NCBI GenBank assembly: GCA_963693365.1
Contig: CAVNZM010000003.1
Location: forward strand, 6,634,001 to 6,698,000
Reading direction: 5' to 3'
DNA from: Amoebidium appalachense
Lineage: Eukaryota > Ichthyosporea
DNA length: 64,000 nt
In this document: positions 36,310 through 52,509 of the stretch, piece after piece
Layout: the number at the start of each line of letters is the position of its first letter
Numbering within the stretch: the first letter of the stretch is position 1
Made by a program: the position numbers and the translations under genes
Notes under the pieces: model-generated
What the model saw: only the letters and a program-made list of their open reading frames with translations
Databases searched by the model: none
Told to the model about the DNA's origin: nothing

Positions 36310-36735
36310 ATTTGATATTACCCGGGTGTCTTTCGAAGCCTGTTTGGCTGACGCTTGCAGGGAAATTGATTACGGTAACGGTGTGCTCACTGCTTTTCAA
36401 CGTTTTATGGGTAGTTTTGCTTGAAGTCCACTGGCCAATCAGAAGGCTCTATGATTTGCAATGGAAAGCGGGGTAAAACGTGCACGGCCAAGCAACACCA
36501 GTTAGAATATGAAGTAAAAATTAACGCCATTTTGTAGCAATATTATAATATCTTAAAAATTCTCTAACAATATACAATCAATGTATATTTATTAATATAA
36601 GTGTTATGTTATATTGACCATTTCTAAGACCAGGCCTTTGCATTATGGCATATCTGTGAAATCTTGCGATCTCTTACGCATTTTACATCGTTTAGGTGAC
36701 CACCAATGCCCACATTCCCGATATCACTTCTCGGC

Positions 36736-36744
36736 TATATAAAG
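36736..36744 (+). promoter_or_regulatory. TATA box TATATAAAG
   Basis: A canonical TATA box about 100 bases before the ATG at 36843, with a pyrimidine-rich initiator-like region about 30 bases downstream. Confidence 0.6.
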
Positions 36745-36842
36745 GGGCTCCCACTCCAGCTCACTTTCAGTTGTTCACGCACAGGCCAACTCGCGGTACA
36801 CTCACTTCTCTTCAATATCGAAACGTTCAAGCCACCGCCAAA

Positions 36843-37070
36843 ATGTTGAAAGTCGCCTTTGTTCTTCGCCCCTTGGCTCGCTACGTGCACACTCAGGCCA
36901 CTGAGGCTGCTGTTCCCGTTGTCAACGCCTCTACCCGCTCATCCATGCATGCCAAGGCCCGCGCCATGGCGGCAGACCCGGCCATGCGCCAAAAGGAGAT
37001 GGAGCGCCTGCGCAGGTTGAGTGCCCATGCCACAAAGTTCAACAAGAACGTTAACGCCACCATGAAGTGA
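36843..37070 (+). CDS. small basic protein with predicted mitochondrial presequence
   Basis: A 75-residue frame with a good start context (GCCAAA before ATG). The N-terminus MLKVAFVLRPLARYVHTQA has Arg/Lys, hydrophobic and no acidic residues, as in mitochondrial targeting helices. The C-terminal half (MRQKEMERLRRLSAHATKF) is a charged helix. A TATA box lies at 36736 and an AATAAA at 37432. Codon use is GC-rich and regular, supporting a real gene. The family is unknown; small mitochondrial assembly or ribosome-associated factors are possible but unproven. Confidence 0.55.
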   Translation: MLKVAFVLRPLARYVHTQATEAAVPVVNASTRSSMHAKARAMAADPAMRQKEMERLRRLSAHATKFNKNVNATMK

Positions 37071-37431
37071 GCGAGTACGCCATGGTGCTCTGCCACGTGA
37101 TTTCAAGGCGTGTGAACACGTGTACACAATGCACGTGGCAGGGGTTTGGTGGCGGAGGCACTTTTTAGAAACTGAACGCGCCGATGTGAAACGAATGACA
37201 GTCCAGTTATAATTACCCTTGAAACAGGCATATGATTCATGCCTAACTGTATATATAAGACTCCTTGTCCCACATATATATTTAAAAATAGCATTTAGGT
37301 GGTGTGAAAGGAGAGGTTGCGTTTTATCAGTCCACTGCACCTGTGGTGCTAGAAGGGGAAGTTTTTTGCACCGTTTTTACAAGGTGAAACCGTGCCACAT
37401 GTGTTGCTGGCTGCACAAGTTAACAAATGAA

Positions 37432-37437
37432 AATAAA
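37432..37437 (+). terminator. polyadenylation signal AATAAA
   Basis: First clear hexamer downstream of the 36843-37070 frame, about 360 bases after the stop. Confidence 0.4.
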
Positions 37438-37765
37438 GGATGCTGTGATTTTACACAATGTGTCTCCGGATCCTCCCCCATGCTGGGTGAGTTGGTGTTG
37501 GATTCCGTGAGCATGCAAGAGTGCTAGCAACCGTCCTCAGCTCGCACTTAATTTGAAGGCCACACAGTGGCTCTTGATCCAACTTGAGTTGTTATTCCAG
37601 ATGTGGTGGCACTATTGCAAGTCGTATACCCGGAAACGTTTTGACAACCATTTATGATTTCACGATTGCAAATCGTTGATCTAGTGGCCACACAGCTGAC
37701 TCTAAACCTAGTTCCTACACAGGGCTGTTGATCTCTTTATTCCCCCTGTGTCATATGTGATCAAT

Positions 37766-37878
37766 TGACGTTGAATCCTGAGGATGGCCGCTCTGCGTTA
37801 TGATGCATTATCCTGTGCAGTATGTCGTCCCATTGAATGTGCATAACTCTTTCTGTACACGTGTAGTGCATTTTATCC

Positions 37879-37909
<31 letters not shown>

Positions 37910-38027
37910 AAAAAAAAAAAAAAGAAGAAGAAGAAGAAGAAGAAGAAGAAGAAGAAGAACAATGCATGGACACGAATTAAGGGCACAATTCGTACTCTGT
38001 AGTGCATTCAAACTTTCTTCCCCCCCA
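37766..38027 (+). mobile_element. SINE-like repeat copy with poly(C)-poly(A)-(GAA)n insertion
   Basis: Shares CTGAGGATGG and the region TATGATGCATTATCCTGTGCAG with the family and ends twice in a GTGCATT word. Between these ends lie about 27 C, 23 A and (GAA)n at 37879-37960. Confidence 0.45.
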
Positions 38028-38778
38028 GTAACCACTGTAGGTGTTGTGTTCAAGATTTCGCTGTTTTGTACGGGACGCATAATCATTGATCAGCATATAT
38101 TATGTACACACGCTGTCACGGGCTGTGCTGCAGGCGCACACGTGCCGAGACACACACACAAAACAAACACATGATGTGACACGTGCACAAAAATATCACA
38201 GCCACAACCACAAGACTTTAAAAAAAAAATCGAGTTTAATACACACATACTCTCGGAATTTACACAGTCATTCCCATCAGCACATACACACACACAAACA
38301 CCTGGCACACCGTGCGCACGTGGCATGCACACACATGGCACTGCACACACCTACACGCGTGTACACACAACGGGCAAACCAGCACACACGCATACGCACA
38401 CGTACATCATGACACACACACACGGTGTTGCAAGACACCCGCAGACAGTCAAGGTCCCAACGTCCAAACATTTGGGGATGCATGCCTCAGGGATCATGAC
38501 GTGCTCTATTGCATAATTGCACGCTGCGCACACCTTCAGACACACACAGTTACACACTGACACACCCTTCTCCTGACCTTTTCCCCTCTTCCCCCCCCCC
38601 CCCGCCCCCCCCCCCCCCCCGGAGTCTTAAAGACTTTCTCTCTCTCCCTCATACGCATGCATGTGCATCTCTCCATCGCCAACCACCCGCACACACATGT
38701 TACAGCCCGTTGTGTGCAGGTACCGTAGGGCCGACAGACACTGACATATGTTGGCGCCGACCATGAACGCGTGGGCGC

Positions 38779-38781
<3 letters not shown>

Positions 38782-38860
<79 letters not shown>
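38782..38860. repeat. (CA)n microsatellite
   Basis: About 80 bases of pure CA. Confidence 0.97.
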
Positions 38861-38865
<5 letters not shown>

Positions 38866-39502
38866 ACATGTGCACACAGCGAAACATGCACACACTTGCA
38901 CGATGGCACCACTGATAATACACTTTGATATACTCCCGAACCTCTGAAAAGGAATTTCATGACGTCTCCGGCATCCCACTGAAGAGTATCTCGCTCATGA
39001 CCATGCATACTAGCGCTAGGCTCCTAGCTGCATGTTACGAGTCCATTGGCTCAATATCATGCATGTGGCTGCAACCATAACCATTACAATCTCCAGGTGA
39101 TTTCCATAAACACTAAGACTCCGGCCCACGGGTGTGCCTTATAAAAAATCCCAAGCCGCAGCATCAATCAACACCGTACTACAGATTTGAATGTGCATTG
39201 GCAATATCATGTGCAAAGGTTTTTCACGGTGTAGATGCAACCTGCCAATACCTCTGTGCACTTGAAGGCAGCCAATCGGATACCGTTACAGGCCTTCATT
39301 TCATGGCAAAAAAAGGCGACAGGAGAACAGAGGGACAAGGCAGTAAATGGACCAAGAGGAGGAGGAGGGGGGGGGGGGAGGGGGGGGGGGGGGGGGGGGG
39401 GGGGGGAGGGGGAGGGGGAATGGAGGGGGGAGGGGGGAGGGGATAACGGGAGGATGGTGGTGGTAGTGGTGGTCGTGGCGGTAGGGGGGGGGGGGGGGGG
39501 GG

Positions 39503-39537
<35 letters not shown>

Positions 39538-40019
39538 TTTGGAAGGATCCGTGTCGGACATGATGAGGGTTATAACATTGACCTGCTTTCTTCTTACTAT
39601 CGGTGTAAGTGGAAGATGTTATTTTCAATTTGAACCTTTTAACAGGTCCGATCGAGATTATTTAGTACCGCCGGTTTTGGTTTGTACCGGCCCCCCAAGA
39701 GGCGTATGTACCTCCTAAAAAAGACTGAGCCCGTTAAACAGATCAGATTCTAGACATAACGGAAAGATCGGGCTGTATTATTAACATGAAGCTAGCTGTA
39801 GGGGGTTTCTTTCAGTTTTCCAACACCCCAAAGTTTAATCTCATGTTGGGGGGAACCGGTTTCGAAGTGTAAGTAGTCGTGTGAACTATTACGTGCACAC
39901 GTGTTTAGTTCTTGCACTTCAAGTAGAATTGCATATACGGCTTAGCCTGAATTCTCCATACACTAGTTCCGATCCCATCCCCCCCCCCCCCCCCTCCCCC
40001 TCCCCCTCCCTCCCCTCCT
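38861..40019. other. gene-free stretch with interrupted poly(G)
   Basis: Poly(G) blocks lie at 39368-39420 and 39485-39535. No supported gene is seen; the open frames are Gly or Pro translations of these blocks. Confidence 0.5.
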
Positions 40020-40140
40020 CCCCCCTCCCCCTAAAAAAACCTAAAAATCAAAAAATAAAACAACTTTGAAACTTTAAACATTTAAAAAAAGTTGCACACC
40101 CAATCTCACATACATTCACACACAGATGCATGCACGCCGT

Positions 40141-40187
<47 letters not shown>

Positions 40188-40217
40188 ACACACACGCACA
40201 CACACGCACACACGCAC

Positions 40218-40262
<45 letters not shown>

Positions 40263-40645
40263 CGCTCGTGCAAGCACCCACACGCACCCACACACGAACA
40301 CACACACAAACACAAACATGCGCGCACGCGCACGTCGCAGAATATACCCACGAACATAATTGCAAACCATTGGATATTGATAAATGTGTAGCATGCATAT
40401 GGTCGCGGAAACACATATACACAGGGGGCATACATCGGATGCATGGCATCATACAAGTTCCACAACAGTGCACATGATCCACAATGTCGTGTATAGACAT
40501 TTGATATCAGGCGGTAGCAATTAAGCATCATCACACGTGCAAGGAGCTGCACGTGGCTAACTCGTGGTGGTGAATGTGATCAAGTGGTATCGGCAGAAGT
40601 GGTGGTGGCATGCCTGATACGTGCGTGTGCGCGTGTGCGTGTGTG

Positions 40646-40722
<77 letters not shown>

Positions 40723-40856
40723 TGTGCGGCGGCGGAGAGGGGGGGGGGGGGGGGGGGGGGGGCGGAGGGGGCTTCGGGTGGCCATGGCTTTTTTTCTATT
40801 TCTTGCTTTTCTTTTTTTCTCTTCTTCTTATTTTTCTTCTTCATTTTTTTTTTTTT

Positions 40857-40903
<47 letters not shown>

Positions 40904-40973
40904 TGGTGGGTTTTTTTTCTTCTCATCCCCCCCCCCCCCTTCCCCTCCCCTCCCATCCCTCTCTCCAACTTCA

Positions 40974-41011
<38 letters not shown>

Positions 41012-41026
41012 TGTGTGTGTCAGTGT

Positions 41027-41079
<53 letters not shown>

Positions 41080-42145
41080 TGTGTTTTGCGCATGCTGGGT
41101 TTCAACTGGTAGTCTCAGTTGCAGCACTGCACAATCGGTTTAAAGGGCACAGGAGTTAACAATGAACGGAATAAAATAACTAGGCTCATGATATGCAACA
41201 TAAAACCGTCCCAGACTGTTGACATGAGCACACGTCACCATGCGTTTCATTAAATGCAGTTTCCTTTTTGTAACGCATACGTCACTGGGCCAGGCGTTTG
41301 AAACGTCGTTTTCTCACCCCCCCCCCCCCCCCCCCCCCCCCGCCCGCCCCCCGAGTGCATAGATGCTGTTTGTCAGTAATATTACTTTCGAAAATGTGGT
41401 TGTAGTGCATGTGCATGCTACAAAAGTCGTATCATGGTTCCCTGATATGTTCAAATTCTTTATTTGGGGGGGGGGGGGGGGGGGGGGGTGGGGGGTGGCA
41501 GGGGGGGGCTTCTTTTAATGATAAAATGGGCAGCGAATTATCCGAATCACTTTTCCAATACACAAGTCAGGACTACGGACAATCCCTGCAACATTCCAAC
41601 AAAATCACGTGTACACGTACATGCGTATGTGGGGTTGCGGGGTATTCGGTATCAGCATACACATGCCAAAGCGTCATAATAACACGTGGGTGGGTGGGAG
41701 GGGTGGAAATGGGTTTGGGGAAGGGGGAGGGGGAGGGGGGGGGGGGGTGAATGCGTCAATAAGTATAAAGCGTCATAATATACATTGTCCATAAGGCTTC
41801 TATAAACAGGAGGTAGACGCACACATAGAAATCACCATTACACAACTTTTGTTCCCATGTAATTAACGGCTATAATGGTTCAATGTATAGACTACGTGCC
41901 ACGGCAGTCTAACGAGATTAACCTAGCTACTGCCGGGTGGTTTCCAATCAGCGACGTCAACATGTTTTACTAACATGTTATCGCAGTATGTGATGTCATT
42001 TTAAATTGTAAGTCACCCAACAGCAAGCTAATCACAGTAGACTGCCGGAGTCTTCTTTGAACCTTTGCTCTTTAACAGGAGCATCTAAATAATGCCAAGA
42101 GACTGTGCCCCCCCCCCCCCTCTCCCCCCCCTCCCCCCCCTTCCG
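40020..42145. repeat. direct duplication, unit A
   Basis: The unit runs through (CA)n, a unique block near 40340-40615, (GT)n, poly(G)/(TTC)n/poly(T), a unique block 41080-41260, poly(G) near 41467, and ends near GACTGTGCC plus poly(C). The same blocks recur in the same order at 42175-43620. Unit A has about 300-400 extra bases near 41760-42060. Confidence 0.75.
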
Positions 42146-42174
42146 CCCGGCTGCCCTCTTCCCAGGCGGGAGGA

Positions 42175-42634
42175 GGGCCTAAAAAAAAAAAAAAAAATCA
42201 TGAATAGAAAATAAAAAACAGATAACACACACACACGCACACACACACAAGCACACAGTCACACACACATGCGCGCACACACACACGCACGCACACGCAC
42301 ACTCACGCCCGCCCGTGCCCGCCCGCCCGGTATATACACACACATGTGCACGATCGCAAAAACCATTTGATATTGATACTGCATGGCCATGGAAACACAT
42401 ACACACAGCGGCACACATCATATTCGTCATTTGCATGATGGCAAGTGCCATCTGGCACCACACTGAGTGCATGCGTGCACCTGCGCATTTACCCACAATC
42501 GCATGCACAGACATTTGATTTCAGGTGGCAGCAATTAAGCATAATGCATGATATTGATCACGTGGCATTTGCAGTAGTGGTGGTGGCATGCCTGTTACGT
42601 GCCGGTGTGTGTGTGTGTGTGTGTGTGTGGGGGT

Positions 42635-42665
<31 letters not shown>

Positions 42666-42729
42666 TGGTGGAAACATGGGTGCCGAGGTTCTTTCTTTTT
42701 TCTTCTTGTTCTAGATCTTCTTCTTCTAC

Positions 42730-42761
<32 letters not shown>

Positions 42762-42779
42762 CTTCTTCTTCTTTTTTGT

Positions 42780-42833
<54 letters not shown>

Positions 42834-43620
42834 GGGGGGGGGGGGGAGGAAGGAGGGGAGGGAGGGGGGAGGGGCGAGGAGGGAGGAAGGGGGGGGGGGG
42901 GGGGGGGGGGGGTCGTCTGTGTGTTCTGGGCTTTGACTGGCAGTCCCAGCAGCAGCACTGCAATATTGGCGTGAAGGCTGCAGGCATTAAAAACTAACGG
43001 AATGAAATGATTGGCTCATATGCAACCGTTAACCGTCCCAGCGGACTGGGTGGCACACGTCATCATGCACATTCATTCTATCTATAAACACTTTCTAATT
43101 TTTTTTCCTGAGTGTACAAATGCTGTTTGCCAGTCAGTACTACTTTCAAAAATGTGGTTGAAGTGCATGTGCATGCTACAAATTTTTTTTACGGTTCCGT
43201 GTAATGTTCGATTTCTTGAGGGGGGGGGGGGGGGGGAGGGGGGGGGAAGGAAGGCAAAATCGGGTGGGTGGGTGGGCGGGTGGGGGGGGGGGGGGGGGGG
43301 GGGGGAGGGGACTTCTTTTTATGATAAAATGGTTTAGCCAATCATCCAAATAACTTTTTTTTTTAAAGAAACAATGCAGATCCACAGGCCAATCCCTGCA
43401 ACATTCCCACACAATCACGTGTGCACGTGCGGGCTGTGGGGTGGTGGCTACACGTCAGTATTGGGTATAGGCATACAATAGCCAAAGACACACACGTAAC
43501 AATCACGATTACATGACTTTTGTATTCATGTAACTAACAGGGGCATCTAAAATTCTAAAAACATATTGCTAAGACACTGTGCCTTCCTCCCTCCCCCCCC
43601 CCCCCCCCCCCCCCCTTTTC
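42175..43620. repeat. direct duplication, unit B
   Basis: Shared words with unit A include GACATTTGAT, GCAGCAATTAAGCAT, GTGGTGGTGGCATGCCTG, TCAAAAATGTGGTTG (one base different), AGTGCATGTGCATGCTACAAA, AATCCCTGCAACATTCC and ACTGTGCC. Similarity is high in the unique blocks while the microsatellites differ in length. Confidence 0.75.
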
Positions 43621-43837
43621 CCCCCGGGCACACACCTCTAAGGTGGCGCTTACACAAAATCCACGCCTGCACACAGAAACGTCTATTGCACACGAAGGCA
43701 CAAGCACGTATGCATGTATGAACCATGCCAAACACACGGACACACACACATGCCCGTGCACATATATGCCACATGACCATAGATGATGCGGCCCTAGCAG
43801 TGAAAGAATAAAAACATTTAAAATATAATATTTTATT

Positions 43838-43983
43838 AATATGTCTGCTAAATATTCGATGGAAGGAAGGATAATCTATGTCGATATTCCATGTCTGCTA
43901 AATATTCGATATTCTGCTAAATATTCGAGATTCTGCTAAATATCCGATATTCTATGTCTGCTAAATATTCGATGGAAGGAAGG
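43838..43983. repeat. short tandem repeat of TCTGCTAAATATTCGA
   Basis: The 16-base word appears five times, once with a C for T change. Two copies are followed by TGGAAGGAAGGA and the others are joined by short GATATTC-like linkers. Confidence 0.85.
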
Positions 43984-44123
43984 AGCAACAACGTGAGATG
44001 GAGCGGCATGTTCGAGCAAGAACTCAGTGTTCCGCTTTCCGAACATCCTTGGAAAGGCGCCTCCGTGACATATCTGCCGTCTTGAATTGCAAAGTGGATG
44101 GTAGGTCTAGAAGAATGCGGGGA

Positions 44124-44176
<53 letters not shown>

Positions 44177-44538
44177 TGTTTCACGTGTGTGCACGTGTGT
44201 GTGTGTGTGGGCGGGCGTGTAAATGTGTGGCACATATGTGTGTGCATGTGCGCGCACGTGTGTGTATGTATGTGTGGATGAGTGTGATTGTGTGCGTATA
44301 AATGAGCGAGGGTGCGTGTTTGAGTGTGTGTGTGTGTGTGGGCGCGCTTGTGCTTGCTGTGGGGTGAGGGTCTGGGTCAGGGCGTGCGTGTTGAAATGAA
44401 TGCAGGTGTGCCCATGTGCAAGCTTGGACACATGTTGATCCGTCTCCCACCCTCTCTCTTTCTGTTTGTGTCTGTGCGTGGCTGTGTGCACAGTAGTGGC
44501 TGTCGTGAGTGTATGTGTGCACCCGTACATATGTGTGC

Positions 44539-44875
<337 letters not shown>

Positions 44876-44947
44876 ATGTCTGCCGCCATCTAACCTGTGC
44901 GTGTGTGCGTGTGTCTCTCTCTCTATGTGTGCATATGTGTGCATCTT

Positions 44948-49946
<4,999 letters not shown>

Positions 49947-49949
49947 CTG

Positions 49950-50399
49950 AAAGTGAGGGGGCAAAAAAAGAGAAAAGAAATTGTGTGTGTGTGTGTGTGT
50001 GCATGTGTGTGCGTGTACGTGTGTGTGTGTGTGTGTGTGTGCGTGTGTGTGTATGTGTTGTGTGTGTGTGTGTATGTGTGTGTGTGTGAGTGTGTGTGTA
50101 CACATGTATGTGAGTGTGTGTGTGCGTGTGCGAGGATGTGTATGTGTGCGTGCATGTGCGAGCATGTGTGTGTTTGAATGAGTGTTTGCGTGCATGTGTG
50201 TGCGCACGGGCGCGCTCGCGCGTGTGTGCATGTGCACCTGTCTGCGTGCATGGTGGATGTTGTGCAATTGGACGTTTGTGTTAACGTTGGCTGCGTGTGC
50301 CAAGTGTGTCTGTGCGCGCACACGTGCGCGTGTGTGTCTGACTACGTTGCAGTGTTCGTTGTTTTTGTTGGGGCTGGTGGGAAGGCGGGTGGGTGTATG

Positions 50400-50435
<36 letters not shown>

Positions 50436-51113
50436 TGTGTGTATGAGGAAGGGGGGGGGAGGGGGGGGCGAGAACGGGTGTGGGTAAGTGTCTTTGTATC
50501 ACGTGGAAGTGGTTTGGTGGCTTCATTAGCTGCAATTGTCTGTGTAGATAGACGCATCTGTCCTTGTAAGTGCCTGGAGTTGCTACGGAGAGTGAACGCA
50601 TGTTCATGTTCGCCGGACAGACATCTTGCATATATGTCTGCATGCAGGTGCGCTACACGGTGTGCATGTTGCGTATGTCCGTCTGCATTTTTGTGCAGAT
50701 GATCACCACTGATCGACAGTATACGTCAACCAAAACCCACCACACTTCAACACACACGCACATACGCAGAACGAGTTCGCATCCATAGCTGTATGCCCAT
50801 GCCAATCCACGCAGTAGAAGTAACCGACAACACACACACAAAGCACACATACCTACAAACGTACACACATACGAACATGCGCGCACGCACACACACGCAC
50901 ACACACACACACGCATGAACACACACACAAACAAGAACATTAGGTGACACGCACACGCACACGCACCCACAGTAGAATGTGCAGATGTTTTTCACTACAG
51001 AGGCACTGGATAGTACGAAGTGACACCGAACCACCCACCCACCCACCCACCCACCCACCCACACACACACACGCAGACACACGCACACGTAACCACAGTG
51101 GTGTTTGCAGATA
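49950..51113. other. gene-free stretch, mostly degenerate (GT)n
   Basis: From about 49982 to 50330 and again at 50400-50432 the sequence is a degenerate GT/GTGC repeat. Another (CA)n and (CCCA)n region is at 50820-51070. A missing 5' exon of ALDC could be hidden here, but I could not identify it. Confidence 0.45.
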
Positions 51114-51263
51114 TCAGCCCATGATTATGGGCGAGTTGACGTATATGGCCGGCAGCAGTGCCTGCCTGACTGCACGTGCGACCACCTCATCTTCCCTCTG
51201 CCCTGTGCGTAGGCAGTGTGCGTGCAGAAGTTGTGCAACGTCGGGAGGGAGTGTGAAAGACAT
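51114..51263 (-). CDS. small ORF resembling a ribbon-helix-helix fold, or ALDC 5' exon
   Basis: A 49-residue frame starts with strand-like MSFTLPP. A helix DVAQLLHAHCLRTG and a second helix EDEVVARAVRQALL follow. The spacing resembles small CopG/ParD-type DNA-binding proteins, which are normally bacterial antitoxins. Alternatively the end (AIYVNSPIIMG) could correspond to the IYQxS...G segment near the N-terminus of acetolactate decarboxylase, whose next exon lies at 49946 on the same strand. No donor site clearly supports that. Both readings rest on pattern only, and chance is possible. Confidence 0.3.
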   Translation of the reverse strand: MSFTLPPDVAQLLHAHCLRTGQREDEVVARAVRQALLPAIYVNSPIIMG

Positions 51264-51508
51264 GGTGGGTGGGTTGCGGGGCGAGGCGGGTGGAGAGAAC
51301 ACATTGGAGTGTTATATGAACTCTTCCGAACTCCGCGAAAACAAACGTCAGCTTTGCAAGATTACTTTGCAAGTCCGACGTACGAGTTTTTTTTTTCGGC
51401 GCGAACTTGCACCAATGGTTAGGCGTGAATAGATCCAAATAGATCTGGGATCTACAGAGTATGAACTGTAGTACGTCGACATGCGACCGTACGTGTCCGC
51501 CTGCTACA

Positions 51509-51513
<5 letters not shown>

Positions 51514-51561
<48 letters not shown>
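51514..51561. repeat. (AT)n microsatellite
   Basis: About 48 bases of AT; the only sizeable AT dinucleotide array in the window. Confidence 0.97.
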
Positions 51562-51565
<4 letters not shown>

Positions 51566-52509
51566 TCCTAATTACCAAATTCAAAATACCATTTCACGGT
51601 TTCCGGGCTGGCACCAAGTAAAGTCATATGTCACGCCTATAAAGCAGCGCTAATAGGTCTTTATAGGAGCCCTTGAATGGCACTTCAAATTCTGACTGCA
51701 TCCTCGAACCTCCGAAAGATAAAGCTACCGTAGTCTGGCAGTAGGTTCTGCAGCTGGTGCAGCATCCCGTGCACGTGATCAGCAGCGCTGCTTTTGATTT
51801 ATTCATTGTGTACGTACTATAGTGCCGGTACTCTGGCGCCTTGCAAAACAAGAGCAGTTTCCCATGCGAGATACTTGCTATTAGCTTTGTGATCTTCTTT
51901 TATTACTCTTTTTAAATTTAGTGTACTTTAGCAACCTCGTGCCATCATCTACACCAACACCATGCCGGCATAGCCATTTCTAGTTCAACTATGAGGGCAT
52001 TTCTTTTTGGAGTTACACAACAGCACAGGAAGAACAGCTTGCCCTTGCATATGCCCCCTTCTACTCACACTGCACAACACACATCGCATCAGGTAATGCT
52101 CAATTTAGAAATGTAGTATGATGACATATAGATGTAAATACGGGATGGTCCGTACATGTACAAAGTAAGCCATACGATCGCGATGTCAGTCCTAGACAGG
52201 GTTGTTGTTGTAACTAATATATGGGTTATAGATTGACATCTCCGTCAAATTAGGACCAGCGAGAGGCAAATATCGTATAATGCAGTCGTATGTTATCATT
52301 AGCAACCGACGTCATAGCTCTGGCACTAAACTAGCTACATCAGCAGTTCAAATCTATGCAAGCAGTCAAATAGCTATAGGTGTTATATAAAGCTCCTTTT
52401 CGAACGGCCTCTGAGGGCAAAAAAACAAAACAAAAAAACATTCGAAAGGAGAAAGAAACATGGGTATAAATGAGAAACTTATCATCATCACCGCCATCAT
52501 CACACACAC
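51562..52509. other. AT-moderate spacer downstream of the membrane protein gene
   Basis: No gene seen. AATAAA words on the minus strand near 51898 and 51796 could be polyadenylation signals for the leftward membrane protein gene. Confidence 0.35.
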
